Assembly (NCBI GenBank): GCA_050084515.1
Contig: CM114274.1
Coordinates: 19,530,001-19,594,000, forward strand
Direction of reading: 5' to 3'
Length of the DNA stretch: 64,000 nucleotides
DNA from: Blasia pusilla
Lineage: Eukaryota > Marchantiophyta > Marchantiopsida > Blasiales
In this document: positions 45,615 through 58,054 of the stretch, in pieces
Layout of the letters: each line of letters opens with the position of its first letter
Position numbering within the stretch: the first letter of the stretch is position 1
Notes under the pieces: model-generated
What the model was told of the DNA's origin: nothing
Seen by the model: the letters and a program-made list of their open reading frames with translations, nothing else
Databases searched by the model: none
Program-made: the position numbers and the translations under genes

Positions 45615-45626
45615 GGTATGAGAGCT
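45615..45626 (+). promoter_or_regulatory. Primer-binding site of chromovirus 2
   Basis: TGGTATGAGAGC, one base different from the common plant TGGTATCAGAGC complementary to the 3' end of initiator methionine tRNA. It lies 2 bp after the LTR. Confidence 0.75.
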
Positions 45627-45756
45627 TATCCTTGATGAGCCTGAACTTGGGGTCATAGAAGATCTGGACATTTGAGAAGAACTCAAGGTAGCTGGAAGAC
45701 CGTGACGCTCAAAGAAGAACGCAAGAGACGAGTAGGAGATCTGAGAAAGCGAAGAC

Positions 45757-47328
45757 TTGCAAATTGCAACCAAGGGCGATGAATCAAGGAAGCCGCGAGT
45801 CAAAGCAAAAAAGCCAAGAGACAAATCAATGACGGACCGTGAGCCTGAAGTGGAGATTGCAACTCCCAAAGTGCCGAGTCCCAGACATGAGGATATTCCA
45901 AATGCAAATCTTTCCGCAGGGCCTTCGGCTCCAAACTCAAATGACCCGGCCTTTTATATCCAAATGATGGATTTAATGAAGGTGATGGCAGACTAGATGG
46001 CCAAACATAGCAAGTTGATGGTAGAACTCAAGTCGAATGGAGCCTCTAGTTCTAGCAAGAAGCTTTGTAAGACAAATTTGCCAACGCCATTCGCAGGAAT
46101 GGGGCGTTCTCATAAAGTAAGCGAGTTTCTAATGGAACTCGAACTTTATTTTGAAGCGCAAAAGGCAGATGAGCAAGACAAGGTGAGTGTAGCGGTTACG
46201 TTTATGAAGGATCATGCTCTCCACTGGTGGACGGCTCACCGTAAAGAACATCTAGGCCGTGGAAGAACTTTGAGTTGGGAAGATTTCAAGGAGTTGATTG
46301 GTAACTGATTCACTCCGAAATATCATGAGTATCGCGATGGCATGGAGTTTATGAGGTTGCGACAAAGCGGATCCCTTAGCGCTTATGTGCGAGAGTTCTG
46401 TGCACATGAGCTCACTTTCCACGGATGAGTTTACAAAGAAGGTGACCTTCTTAAGTGGACTTAAACCGAGCGCCAGAAAGGCCCCCTTTCATTTGCCTCA
46501 CATTCCAGAGACGTGCGCGGAGCTTCTGAGGCTAGCGGAGCGGATAGGGGACGATGAAGTCCAAAACCAAAAACCCTTTGAGCTGAAAGTTTTTCTAAGT
46601 TATCGAAAAACAAAGGGACATCCAAGAGGGTTTGGAATGGGGGTGAGCTCAACCACGGAGAGTCTCTCGCCCCAACAGCAAAATGAGTGGAACTCAACGC
46701 GAAGCCAAGAGGGCCACCGTTCCCGAAGTCAACAAATGCCAAAGTGATTTGCTACAATTGTGGTGAACCCGGGCATATGGCTAAGGAATGTGTGAGGCCC
46801 AAGGTTAGTAAACCGAGTATGATTGCGTTCGCTGCTAAGCACTTATTGGCGGGAGATCTAGATACATCTCTCCAAGTCACCAAGAGAACGCCCAATTGGG
46901 TTTACCTAGGATCCAAGATCGCTAATCGCGATGTGATGTTGCTCGTTGATACAGATGCTTCGCACTCATTCTTGAGCCCGAGAATCGTGAAGACCTTGGG
47001 ATTTCAAACCTCTAAGGCGCATGAACCCATTAGGGTAGGATTTGCGGGAGGCAAGTCCCACCATACCTCTGAGTTGGTTTTAGGGCTAGTTATGGGATTC
47101 GGAATATTTGAGTTGAAGGAGAATTTCACAATTTGTGACATGGACGGAATCGATGGAGTCTTGGGGAACACGCTCTTGGATGCGTATGAGGTGGAACTGA
47201 GGCGAAGACCTTTGAGGTTGAGCATCTTGGTTAACGGAAAATGGACGGATGTCAAATTGGTTCGTGAGGTTCCTAGAAAGATAGAGTTGGTGAACGCCAT
47301 CACGAGGACGAGTTTGGCCGAGAGTTAG
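45757..47328 (+). pseudogene. Chromovirus 2 gag, zinc knuckle and protease
   Basis: Gag: FAGMGRSHKVSEFLMELELY and HALHWWTAHR, with an in-frame TAG at 45,994 and later breaks. A CCHC knuckle, CYNCGEPGHMAKEC, starts at about 46,750. The protease follows in the same frame: VMLLVDTDASHSF holds an Asp-Thr-Asp where Asp-Ser/Thr-Gly is expected, so a catalytic Gly appears changed. The domain ends GIDGVLGNTLLDAYEVEL. Confidence 0.82.
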
Positions 47329-47489
47329 AGGAAGGATTCCTTTGCTTGATGAGACAAGTAGAGGATGATGCAAGCGCGAGACGCACAGATCAAAACTCAA
47401 CTTCAAAGGGGATCCCTGAAACACTCAAGAGAGTTGTGAAAGAATTTGGATATGTATTAACTAAGGAGCTTCTGACTTAGTTACCACCA

Positions 47490-48600
47490 CATAGAGCGGT
47501 TGATCATAAGATAGAGGTGATACGCGGATCTCAACCACCTTCAAAGGCACCATATAGGTTGAATCAAGAAGAACTTTTTGAGTTGAAGAAACAATTGGGT
47601 GAACTCCTAGAGAGGGGTTACATCCAAACTAGCAAGTCACCTTAAGGAGCGCCCATCCTCTTTGTCAGGAAGAAGGATGGGAAGTTGAGACTCTATGTTG
47701 ATTACCGGGCGCTGAATAAAGTGACGGTAAAGAACAACTATCCTCTTTCGAGGATTGATGACCTCTTTGATCGATTTTCAGGGACCAAGTATTTCATCCG
47801 GATTGACCTAAAATCAGGATATTATCAGATTCAGATTGCCAAAGCGGATGTAGAGAAGACTGCGTGTAGGACGAGATACGGTTCATTCGAGTTTGTGATA
47901 ATGCCTTTCGGTCTTTCTAATGCGCCTTCGACATTCACCACTTTGATGAACTCCATCTTTCATTAGGAGATGGATGAGTTTGTGATCATCTACATAGATG
48001 ACATACTCATCTATTCGAAAAAACTACATGAGCACGCTCGACATTTGAAGACGATGTTTGATAAACTCAGGGCGAACAAGCTGTATGCGAATACGGATAA
48101 GAGTGAGTTTGGTTTGACGAAGATCAAGTTATTGGGGCATGTGTTTAGTGCAGATGGAGTGAGTCCAAACATGGAGAAGGTAAGCGCGATTGCCAAATGG
48201 GAACCGCCTTCCACTATGAAGGGGATGAGGAGGTTCATCGGAGGGGTTTAGTTTTACTAGACATACGTGAAGAAATTTTCGGGAATAGTGAAACCTCTCA
48301 CAGATTGGACTGTGAGGTTTTCCAACACAACATGGACCAAGGAAGTGGAAAAAGTGTTCAATCGAGTCAAGGAAATTCTCTCGCAGGAACCAGTTCTAAA
48401 ATTGCCAATAGTTTGACCAACCGTTCGAGGTGCACACTGATGCTAGTGATTTTGCAATTGCAGGGAATGTTGGTGCAAAAAGGGAGACATATAGCATACG
48501 AGAGCAAGAAGCTTAGCGACACCAAAAGGAGATGGCCCACTCATGAGAAAGAGTTGTTTTCGGTGGTTCATTGCTTGAGGAAGTGGCGTCACTATCTATG
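47490..48600 (+). pseudogene. Chromovirus 2 reverse transcriptase and partial RNase H
   Basis: [65 protein letters not shown], then IIYIDDILIYSK with an intact YIDD. Connection domain KLLGHVFSADGVSPN. RNase H begins VHTDASDFAIAGMLVQKGR and stops at the truncation. TAG stops at about 47,643, 47,965 and 48,249, plus a frameshift near 48,410. Confidence 0.85.
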
Positions 48601-48841
48601 GAAGGATGTGGCTACCATAACACTCTTCTCCGGAGAAGTGACAGACATGGGTGTGTCCTATGCAACGACATGCCTCTCAATGAAATCATCAAGCCAAGTG
48701 ATCGCACGTGCTACTAAATTCCGCTAAGGTGACCAACTCTCCTCGCCATCGCTTGACCACTCCACTCGTGAATCTAACGCGTAATGAGCTAAATCGCCCA
48801 TCATCTGATTGTCATCTTAGTTTGCAGTATGCTGACTCCTA

Positions 48842-50250
48842 CTAATAATCAAGGGAAAATCCCATTGTATATAACATTACTCCTCCAACCAAGATGTCAT
48901 AAAACTTTGTATTAGTCACTGTTGCCTTAGCTCGTACCTCAAACTCATTTAATGGATGTCTTGGGCGGATCTTCACCACAACCTCATGTCGGGTGATAAA
49001 ATATGTCGTACTTACTCCACTCAAGGATGTATGTATCCTAAATAGAAAATGATTCACATGGGCCCTAGTTAGGCCCAATCCTGTAAATGCCACCTTCCCC
49101 AATATTAGGGCTTGTGCCCTCAAATCCAACAAGACACACTGCGGGCTCAACACTCTATCTCTTCGACTCACCAAATAGAATATCTCTCCTAGGTTATCCA
49201 TCAAAAAAATACTTGGAGAAATCATTACATGCTTTATTGCGAGTCCAATAGGCATCTCCGTCATCCTAGCAGCTGAAACCTGCCATGAATTTGAGGTGGA
49301 TGGCTTGAGCATAAGCTCCAAGGGCAGGTCCACCACCTCCTATGCAACCACCTCTAAACGTAAGGCAGTAACATCAACTCTATATTCACATAGTATAGTG
49401 GTGAGTTAGAAAACCTGGGGGGATGTACCTCTTAACATCGTAAAATTAGACGCAGAAAACCATTAGCATGATATATCATTGTGGCCGCCCCCAACATTGT
49501 ACTTGACACAAGCTCCCTTGAGCATCAATTTAATATGAATCTTCGCACTCGCTTCTCCCATCGCCCTTTGTGTTTGCATATCACCGAAATCCACTCTTTA
49601 GGAACTCTAATCAAGAGCCATGGATGGGGTCTTCATCATTTTGAACAACATAAAAGACTTAGGAAGCCTAATATGTTTCTTGGCCTCCCCTCTCTATGGA
49701 TCTTAGTTTGCAGCTGGTCTACACATAACTACGACGGTGGCCACCATTTGGGCAACCCTGCACATCCAACCAATATCCTCCATGTCTTTGACTACTCCAT
49801 ATGACGTAGATGTCATTGATGTGGCATCGGGTAACCTCAATGCCAATAGCAAAAATCTACCGTTGCAACTTCTCTATCTCAGAAACCCTCCTAACCTCAC
49901 GCCCTGCATCTCCCTCAATGTGCCTAGTTGGTGGACCTCTACCTCCTCCACGGGCGTATCCAACATCCCCATGGGCAAATCCAACTTCATTTCCCTTATG
50001 AAATCACGTGGCGCACGACCTCTAGGTCCACATGGACCGCCAACTCGCTCTAGTACCATCTCTAGCCCTCGGTCTGGGCGTAGCTCATGGTGTAGGTTAA
50101 AGTACCTAGTGCATGTATGACCATACAACTGACAACGGTCACACTAGTAGACTCTTGGTATGGGCCCATCTCCTCCTCTAAGCTGAGACACACATATGGA
50201 TCCAATACCCTAACGAATGTAATCATGCTGGCAACGGGCTCCACCACCTG
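48842..50250 (-). pseudogene. Gypsy gag/protease remnant
   Basis: A reverse-strand open segment, 49,336-48,842, ends KFYDILVGGVMLYTMGFSLDY, like the end of the retropepsin of some plant gypsy elements. Upstream, near 50,130, CDRCQLYGHTC looks like a damaged zinc knuckle. The rest is too degraded to assign. Confidence 0.5.
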
Positions 50251-51880
50251 CCCAACAAATAACCCCTAGTGCCACATATGATGGCGCTTAGAGATATGAG
50301 TATCGTCGACGACACGAGAATATGACTTGCTGACTGGAGGAGTTTGTCTTCACGATCGAGTTGGGATCAAGGTTTGTAATTGTTGAGTAACGACATTGCC
50401 ATCGGTCAAGTTATCCTTTGTGATCCTTTGCCCTCCAAGGGTGAGGGATTTCCGAATATTGGGTACTTATTTGGGGATATTGGGTTTGTGAATATATTGA
50501 AACCATCATATATTTATGTAGATGGTTAAGGGACATAGACTTGTATTAGATGTCTAGAGTTCAGGGCAAGTTTTGTGGATGAAACAATAGGATTGTAGTA
50601 GATTGGTCGCATCATGCCACTTGTTGTCGCATAGTTCACGTCTTCTTGAGAGGGAATGTAGGTTGAATGTATGTTTAAGATGAGTGATTCATGAATTACT
50701 CGCGAGATTAAGATTAAAAGTGATCGTGTGAGAGGGGCATGAGGATCCTCACGGTATTCTTTTGGGATATTGAGAGGCAATATGACGATCTTGAGATTTT
50801 GCTATAACCCACATTCTATGTCATAGATTGAGTCATTTCCAGCAGCAAGAGGAGGAGCTAAGATAGACTACTTTTTGTGCCACTGTGGAAGTTCTAGGAG
50901 GGGTGAATCGGACGAGGGCAGTAACGTCAACCAGTCGAGTTCATCCTAAATTCAATCCCATGGTTGAATTCTTTGCAATGCTGCAAAAGAACTACCAAGG
51001 GATATGGAATGATAAGTTACAGATCATCCACAACTTGCATCAACTTCCATATGCACACAAGAAAGAATTTATGGGAGGCATTTAATCGCCTATGCTGATT
51101 GATAAATGTCTCCCATGGGTGACAGAGGCCCATGTTGTTCAGACAGGCGAGACCTCTATTACACCGCATATGATGGCGTAGGTCTATATGGCACATGCTC
51201 ACGATTACCTTCTTTAGCTTGTGATGCCACACTCCTCTCTTGCGATCCATCATGACGTTGTTGCATTCGTGATGCATGCAATTGTGATTTCTCTCACGCT
51301 TGACTCATGATTGTTGTATTCTCCTTCGTCATGTTGCATTCAATACGCTGTCGTGTCGAGAATCTTTCTTCGAGCAAGGGCGGGCCTTCTAGCTGCGGTA
51401 GATGCGGTCGATGCAAGGTGAAATCTCTAATAAGTTCTCCTTTTTCAATACAAAATTATGATGTACACTCTCCATTCTCTCACGACAGGTATCACAAATG
51501 GAAGTGCCGAGGCGATCACTTCTTCGTAACATCGGACCCCGAAATTCCTAACTATAAAATCCCTATAAACTATTTTACGTTTGAACACGAGGAAGATAGC
51601 ACAACTAGTGTTAAACCCTACTTGACCAGGCCTATTGACATCCATGGATCGCTATGTAAGGACATACAAAGTACAATCCCATGTCCTTCCATATGTGACG
51701 ATAGGAAGAATCACCGGAGTTGGAGATTGCATGACCTGGTTCATGAACGCCTCCCCAAAGTGATAAACTAAATAGCGAGTGAACCAGTGCCTATCTACAA
51801 AGAGTACCTTGACATGGTAAGGATTGAGGAAAGGAAAGTCGGGCACAGCTCGTGCTCCACCCCTATCCATGTTTGACATA
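50251..51880. other. No recognisable feature
   Basis: Short frames only. The longest (51,307-51,771, forward) has no familiar motif. Probably decayed repeat sequence. Confidence 0.4.
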
Positions 51881-51904
51881 CATTCTCTACTCTCCTCAAG
51901 AATG

Positions 51905-52280
51905 GGTTTTGGCGGAGTTATTCTCCCAAGAGGGGTAATCCATTCTCATTGGGAAAGTAACAAGCCAAAACATCCGCTATTTTAATATGACTAAACTCCT
52001 CTACGGTGACAAACCTCTCATCCCCCCCACACACACACACCACACTCTAGAAACCTCTCGAAGAATAGATCATGATCAAGTTACTCTCCCAAGAGGGGTG
52101 ATCCACTCTCATTGGAAGAGCAAGCAATCCCAAAACCATACACTCAAGAGAGACACGAGAGACTCAAGATGTGGAATAGAAGGTGATGAACCCTTGAAGG
52201 TCCCTCCTCTTTATATATTCACAAGGGATCCAGAAGAGTACAAAATAGAACTTATCTTATCTTGTGCCACATGACTTCCT
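51905..52280. repeat. LTR-like fragment with internal direct repeat
   Basis: TCTCCCAAGAGGGG-TAATCCATTCTCATT occurs at 51,918 and again, slightly changed, at 52,084. A CA-rich tract lies at 52,023-52,040. On the reverse strand TATATAAAGAGGAGGG (about 52,206-52,221) looks like an LTR promoter. Possibly a decayed LTR. Confidence 0.4.
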
Positions 52281-52599
52281 CTCAAGGCTTAGCCAATCAC
52301 ATTTTGACACAAGTAGATTTCCTCTTATCTCTTCTAAAATATCCTCTTTTACCCACATGATATTTTTCAAATTACCCCAACTAACCTAGCCACCAACCAA
52401 GACTACTTTTTTTTTTTATTAAAACAACTACTTTACTTTTATAAAGTTATCTTTTATTTATTACCTCCTTTTCTTAAAATTGGGCCCGTATAAAAAAGGC
52501 ACCATAAAGAGGTTTAAACATAAGAATCTCTTTTTCTAAGCCAATTTACTTAATACTAATAAAACTCTATCTAACATTTAATGACGAAGGAGTTTACAC

Positions 52600-53265
52600 A
52601 TTGGTTGATTTTACTATACGACAACGCTCCACCATCTCAAACACATCTTTGAACGTACATGATGTGTGCATCAAAAGTATTGCATCCCTCATCTGTCTGC
52701 GCATGTCTCATTTCAATATCCCATACCATATCTCAAAAACGTGGGCTTTTATCATCCCTCGCCGCTCCTTGTAGTTCTCGCCCTTGAACTACCACTTAAG
52801 CTCGCACGTTCTCCCACATAAAATTCGTCACTACAACGTCTGTCACCATCATCTTAGCCTCTAGTGTCATGTAAAAATCAACATGGAGTAGTGCCTCTCT
52901 CTCTGCATATGGAAGTCACTTTCGCGAACAACATTAAACATAATATCTCGTATAACATTGTGAGTGCCAATCCTCTCATCTTCAATTGGACAAGGTACTA
53001 AATGCACACCAAGTTGATCCAGACTCTGACGATACGTACAATGTGGCATACCATCCATCAATGGTTGAGAGAGGCCCAATCGAAACCGTATCGCTATGGC
53101 ATAAATAAATGTTGTGATGTGAAAATCCGAGACGAAGGTACAAGTCCTCATCCATGCGCATGCCCCAAGGTTGCACGAAAACGGACATGCTCACAGTCGT
53201 GCCACTCCAATATCCGCGGTCGTATCCAAGATTGCCTCCATGGACCGCCAAGCCCATAGCATAAA
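52600..53265 (-). pseudogene. LINE-like (non-LTR) retrotransposon C-terminal remnant
   Basis: The reverse-strand frame 53,151-52,867 has IAIRFRLGLSQPLMDGMPHC, then LGVHLVPC and THNVIRDIMFNVVRESDFH. This matches the general form of the region after reverse transcriptase in plant LINEs (RLGLP...C..C...GDH...C...H..lRD). The following segment (KERRGMIKAHVFEIWYGI) fits its continuation in another frame. Identified from memory of the family only. Confidence 0.42.
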
Positions 53266-55720
53266 TAAAGGCTAGCCAAGTCCACACCAATTTCAGGGCC
53301 CATGCAAGGCCCGTGACGTACAAGCCTAGAGCTTGCCATACACAAACCCGAAGCCCGCCATGCAATCCTCGACGCGCCCAATGGAAGCCTAACCTACCCT
53401 ATGAACCCACCCACCAACCTCAAAATCGGTGCAAACTTAACCAACTCGTGTGAAATTTTGGTCATGGATACTAGCAACCCACATGGACATATTCATCCTA
53501 TCATTGACATAAATCCACGAACACAAATTTTGTCCACATGCAATTTTGACCTTCCTCTCCAAAAGGAAACTACGCCCGCTGAAAAGTCTATGAAAGTAGG
53601 TGTCACACAATAATTATAAAATGTGTCTTGAAATGAACTTCCGTCACAAACAGATTGAAATCCTGAATGACCACGGACACTTTGGGAGCAGAAGTAAGGA
53701 GGACGGTTCTAATCTCACCTAGATATGGAATTTCCACATGGTGGGAGACACCAACCGAAGCTGATTGAGGCTACACTACATCAAACTTCCTTCACTCCAC
53801 AAGATAACTTTCCTTAGTGCAACGGCTCCAGCATCACATCACTCCACGAAGACGGCTTTCCTGAGCGGAATCTCCCCTGTCGCGACTGGGAGACAATGGA
53901 CGGAGAGTTTCCTGTATTTACTTCCTTACCTTGCCATCAAACTCCATCTTTTTTCATCAGATTTTACGCTAGAATCCCTCGTGATGATTTACGCATACAC
54001 CCACACCCTAAGTGCGTAATAAAGCGAAAGAAATGACTAGGCCTTTCAGGTTAGTGACGTCATTCTGGTTCCTCAAATCCATGGTGTGGCGCCTTGCGGT
54101 TCTGACGAATGGATATACATGGCTACGACGACGGCTGTGGACGGAGATACATGGAGCCAGCTCCTCATTAAACCTAAATCGCTGCAAGTTGAAGACTACT
54201 AGACAAACGATGGTCAGGGAGATGTCTAAACGACCTCGCATGTGAAGTTCTGTCTACCGCGGTGTAAAGGAAAGGGTTAGAATCTCTCCAGCACGACAGG
54301 AAAGGAGATTCTAGATCCTATTACCCAGAAATCACAGAGGCCAAGACGAGACAAAACAGTTCGGCGAGAAATCATAGATTCATTTCTCAGAGTCTGGGAA
54401 AATGCCCATGGGGAGAAGAAAACTCGGATTAGAACAAGTGGATCCAATACTGGATGTTTCCAGTGAGTCGTAACGAGCAGTGATCCTGACACGCTGAAGT
54501 TCTTCAGTCAATTCTCGAAGGCTTGTGCACATCGCCAAAAATGCTCATATACATGATGCTCCCCGGACCTCGAAGGGAACGATCAGAAACGAGAAAGTAG
54601 AGGAAACGCTAGGAAACGAACATCCGGAAAACTTGGTTCCCTACGCAGAAGACGTGACTAGTGCGAAGTCCAAAGGGAAACAAAATTGTGGGGTTCCCGG
54701 GATAGGATAATCCAATTAATTACTCGAGAGTAGTCCAAAACCGACCATTTTTCCACCTAAGATCTTCACAGATACGGTAGTGTTTGCTTCATTACCAAAG
54801 ACGCGAGACTTTACAATCCGACACCTAAAAGTTTGAATCTTTCCCTCGCGTAACCCTGCTCGTAACAAGCTGTCAAAAGCAGAGTGCGGTGCGAACCTTT
54901 TCTCCTCGCGGAGGGTTTCGGACTCGGAGCACTTCCGTGACTATTAGGAACCAATGGTCAGCTAGTTGACAAAAGGAGAGCCGATTCCTTGCCAACATGT
55001 TCAGAGGCCGCTGAAAAACGTTCATGGGATGAGGTCCGAACGTACGAGCACTGTAGTTGGTCCAGACATCAGCCTCCGAACTGCATCAGGCGGCCTAGCT
55101 ATGAGTGACGAGTACAACCGCCTCAGCCGAGATTGAAACCACCGAGAAAACAAAATCAAGTTAATTTGCGAGTGGCGTCAACCGAGAGCGTAGATCCAGT
55201 GGCATGAACAGTATTGGACAAGGTCCTTTTCCCCCGATGTCAGTCCGTCCTGACTGCCAGCGTGCTCTTGGACCTATAGCCTCACATCTGGACAGACGGC
55301 AACATCGGCCGAGGACAAAGACAAATTTAAAGGCAAAATAGATGGAAATAAGCCCTCGGTACGTCAGCACCTATCACATCTCCAAATTCCGTGCACTCCA
55401 TGACACGAATTGCTATATCCGTGCAAATCCCGCATCGACGGACATTTACCACATTCCGGGGGATGGAGGGAAACAGTGTATTCCGAGTTTGTCGATTCTT
55501 TCCTGTCCGATGCAATGTTCGACACCGCCCGCGACATCCCGCGTGGCCGCAATTCTCATCCAGAGTTTCGTATCCGTTTCCTTGTCCACCCCCCTTCATT
55601 CAAAACTGGCTCGCTGCCTTGCAGTTCACATATACGCAAAACTTTAGTGCACCTCTCCACGTCCCTTGTTTGGGTGAGTAGGGCATCCTTGCAGTCCACA
55701 TCTGAGAGCATACGCTAAGT
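53266..55720. other. No recognisable gene
   Basis: Repeat-derived coding sequence ends. I see only short frames without known motifs on either strand. Confidence 0.4.
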
Positions 55721-56123
55721 TCATCTCTTCACGTTCCCAGTGGAGTATCGAAATCTAGCTCTCCAAGTCTGGTCCACTTCAGCCATAGAAGTTTCTTGCA
55801 TAGAGCTTTCTTGCATTAAAGACGAACTTGCTGATGGCTGGGTTAAAGTGTACATACTTCGATTGCCAGAAAGTATCTCCCAAGCGAGCACGAGAAACCC
55901 GATTAGATCCCGGGTAATCTTGCCGCTCTTGGCTTGCTCGGCTTGCAAAACTTCCCAGGCCCTCTCCAGGCAAGACATCTCATCTCCGGTGAGCTTCCCA
56001 CACCTTCCCAGCTCGATTTGAAGGGCCTTCCAATCCCTCACGAGGCATGGGATCTCCTCGATGGTAATTTCTCCGCAATCGCCACGTAAGATCTGCCGAT
56101 GACAACCGATGAGAATAAACTAG
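55721..56123 (-). CDS. Hypothetical helical-repeat ORF
   Basis: A reverse-strand frame, possibly from an acceptor CTTCCTAG near 56,124, to a stop at 55,721. It contains three to four imperfect repeats of about 25 residues, each with a G-x-(I/L)-T start and an L..AW..L core: GEITIEEIPCLVRDWKALQ, GKLTGDEMSCLERAWEVLQ, GKITRDLIGFLVLAWEIL. The repeats look like amphipathic helix pairs. The tail is Ser-rich. I do not recognise a family. The first Met inside the frame (56,041) would cut the first repeats, so a spliced upstream start is more likely if this is real. Confidence 0.35.
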
Positions 56124-56366
56124 GAAGATAGTGCGCTCTCGACTTGACTCGCAGCAATTCCGTTAGTGGCCTCGGCGACATGAAAGAGATCGGAATCAAG
56201 CACTGCGACAGAATCCAATGACGAAGCAGTAGTGCAGATCGATGTGGACTACAGTCTCCATTCAGAAGCGCGCTCTTGAAGGAAGAGGGCTGAAGTACTG
56301 GCGGATTCTAGCAGTAAAGCTGAAGAAGAGTCTAGTGCGGGTCAGGAAAGACGAAAGAGCGTTCTC

Positions 56367-56706
56367 CACTTACATGCATTACTAGCTGCTGGGAATTTCT
56401 GAATGTCGACTGACAGTAACTGTTGAAGCAGTGGACTTCGTCACCTTCGTAGACTTTGGGGTTTTTGTGGCCCTGCCAAACTGATTCTTGCTGGCCTTGT
56501 TGACCCTGCCACGCGGAGAAGTACATATCACGGACTCGGCAGTGGAAGTTGGTCTGGTTCTGCTCGAGTTTCACATTTGGCTGAGCGTATTGGGCTTGTT
56601 GATGTTCTGGAATTGCCGACGGAAAAGCGGGAGATCCCGCATAGTAGTCTGGACGCGAAGGCTGCTCTTGCGGATGAGAGTAGCCCGAATTACCGTAATA
56701 GTTCAT
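56367..56706 (-). CDS. Hypothetical ORF with C2H2-like finger
   Basis: The ATG at 56,706 gives MNYYGNSGYSHPQEQP, a Gln/Tyr/Pro-rich N-terminus. Near the end C-x4-C-x12-H (CFNSYC ... LVMH) is the front of a C2H2 zinc finger; the last His is not seen. A strong donor GTAAGT lies right after LVMH at 56,366, so the finger may be completed by a downstream exon, though I could not find a convincing one. The composition recalls transcription factors. Low certainty that it is expressed. Confidence 0.35.
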
Positions 56707-56754
56707 GATTCCCTAACTCCCCCTGAAACCTTTCTCGCAATTTTGACCGTGTGA

Positions 56755-57559
56755 GGATGGCGGAGACAGAACCTATCACCTGCAGAAGGCCTCCGCTCGA
56801 ATGAGGCGGGTTTGAGTGATCATAGAAGGCATGGAAGGGCATCCTGGACAATTACTGCCCATGACTTCGGTCTTAAGCTGGCAGTTCCCAGGTAAATACA
56901 AGCCGCAACCAAACATGTGCAATGGTTAATTAGACGATATCAGGTTGGTCCTTGGTATCTTGGCGGGGGATTGTGTCTCACACCGGCAAGTCGCCTTTTC
57001 AGCCGTCTTCAGTACAGTTCCTCGACATTCGTCATAAATAGGCTACTTCTACCGCGCCGATTTTAGGACGCTCCGTCTGAAAAGCTAACAAATCCATGCA
57101 CAGTAGCTTACAGGAAGAAATTCGGTAAGGCTATGAAATATACCTTTAAAGAAGCTCGATCAAATCTGTTCACCCCTACGAGTGTAAAGGCGGGACGACA
57201 GGACATCACCATAAAGTCCATTTGTTAGCACGAGTTTTCAGCCGGCTTCTCTGCGAGAGCTCTTAATGTGGGCCTGTGAGGTGGACAAGTCACAGTCATA
57301 CCTGTCCCAACATTCAATGCTTACAACAGAGTCGAAGGTGAACAGGGGGCAACGGTTTCGTTCGTGAGCGGGCTCAAATCTCAGCAATGATAGAGAGAGG
57401 GAGAGCCGTCGTCCCACTGCACAGCCCGTGTTGACTACGACTGAACTGTGGTGGTTGATTCTGTGGATTTTTTGGTGCATAGCATTCGCATTCGAGCAGA
57501 TTGGAAAAGTGAAGGCAAGATCCCCATTCCGAGTAGATAGAGGAAGTGAAGACGAGATC
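56755..57559. other. No recognisable feature
   Basis: Mixed sequence; only short frames. Confidence 0.4.
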
Positions 57560-58054
57560 TCAAGTTTGAGTAAACAGGAGTGAAGGCCAGGTCCCTGGGG
57601 AGGCGCAATAAAAGAGGACTAATATACCTTCGCGCGCGTGTCTTATTATTAGCCCAACCATTGCTTTACGGCGGAGCTGAGGATGAGGTAAGGTACAGGT
57701 AGAACAGTTCCCGCAACCAAATGTATGCGTTGTGACCAGTTGTTCGTAAATCTCCGCAGCATTGTAGGCGATAACGTTATGACTCCGCCTCAGCCGCACG
57801 TCACATCCGTCCCTCCGCAATTGCGCATAGACGTTCTTCAGGCCAATACTCGAGACCGAATGTTCAGCGACAGGTATTTCGTCATGGATGCGATATCCTC
57901 GGAACGGGTAGTTTTTCGTATTCAACACGCCCGCGATCGCAATACGTCCTGCCGCATACTCCAAGTACAGGCTGCCTTCAAAGGCTTCGGTTCCCGGCTC
58001 GTCATACCAGTGGCTATTCATGCTCTCTGCTCTGCAGTCCCTCCCTCTATGCAA
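57560..58054 (-). CDS. Hypothetical ORF, 164 codons
   Basis: One of the longer open frames outside the transposons. It has no signal peptide or membrane segment that I can see. A Cys-rich stretch FGCGNCSTCTLPHP lies near residue 113. No family recognised. The overlapping forward frame (57,725-58,060) is also open, so coding status is uncertain. Confidence 0.25.
   Translation of the reverse strand: MHRGRDCRAESMNSHWYDEPGTEAFEGSLYLEYAAGRIAIAGVLNTKNYPFRGYRIHDEIPVAEHSVSSIGLKNVYAQLRRDGCDVRLRRSHNVIAYNAAEIYEQLVTTHTFGCGNCSTCTLPHPQLRRKAMVGLIIRHAREGILVLFYCASPGTWPSLLFTQT

Larger units (their letters stand above)
44663..48600 (+). mobile_element. Second chromovirus of the same family, 3'-truncated
   Basis: LTR, primer-binding site, gag, protease, reverse transcriptase and the front of RNase H are present. 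The sequence stops after HCLRKWRHYL at 48,598. It therefore supplies the 5' half missing from the element at 11,098-14,713, and the two overlap in RNase H with near-identical residues. Confidence 0.85.

Noticed and set aside
52023-52040. CA-rich tract as a functional signal
   Set aside because: A short simple repeat within a decayed LTR-like fragment.
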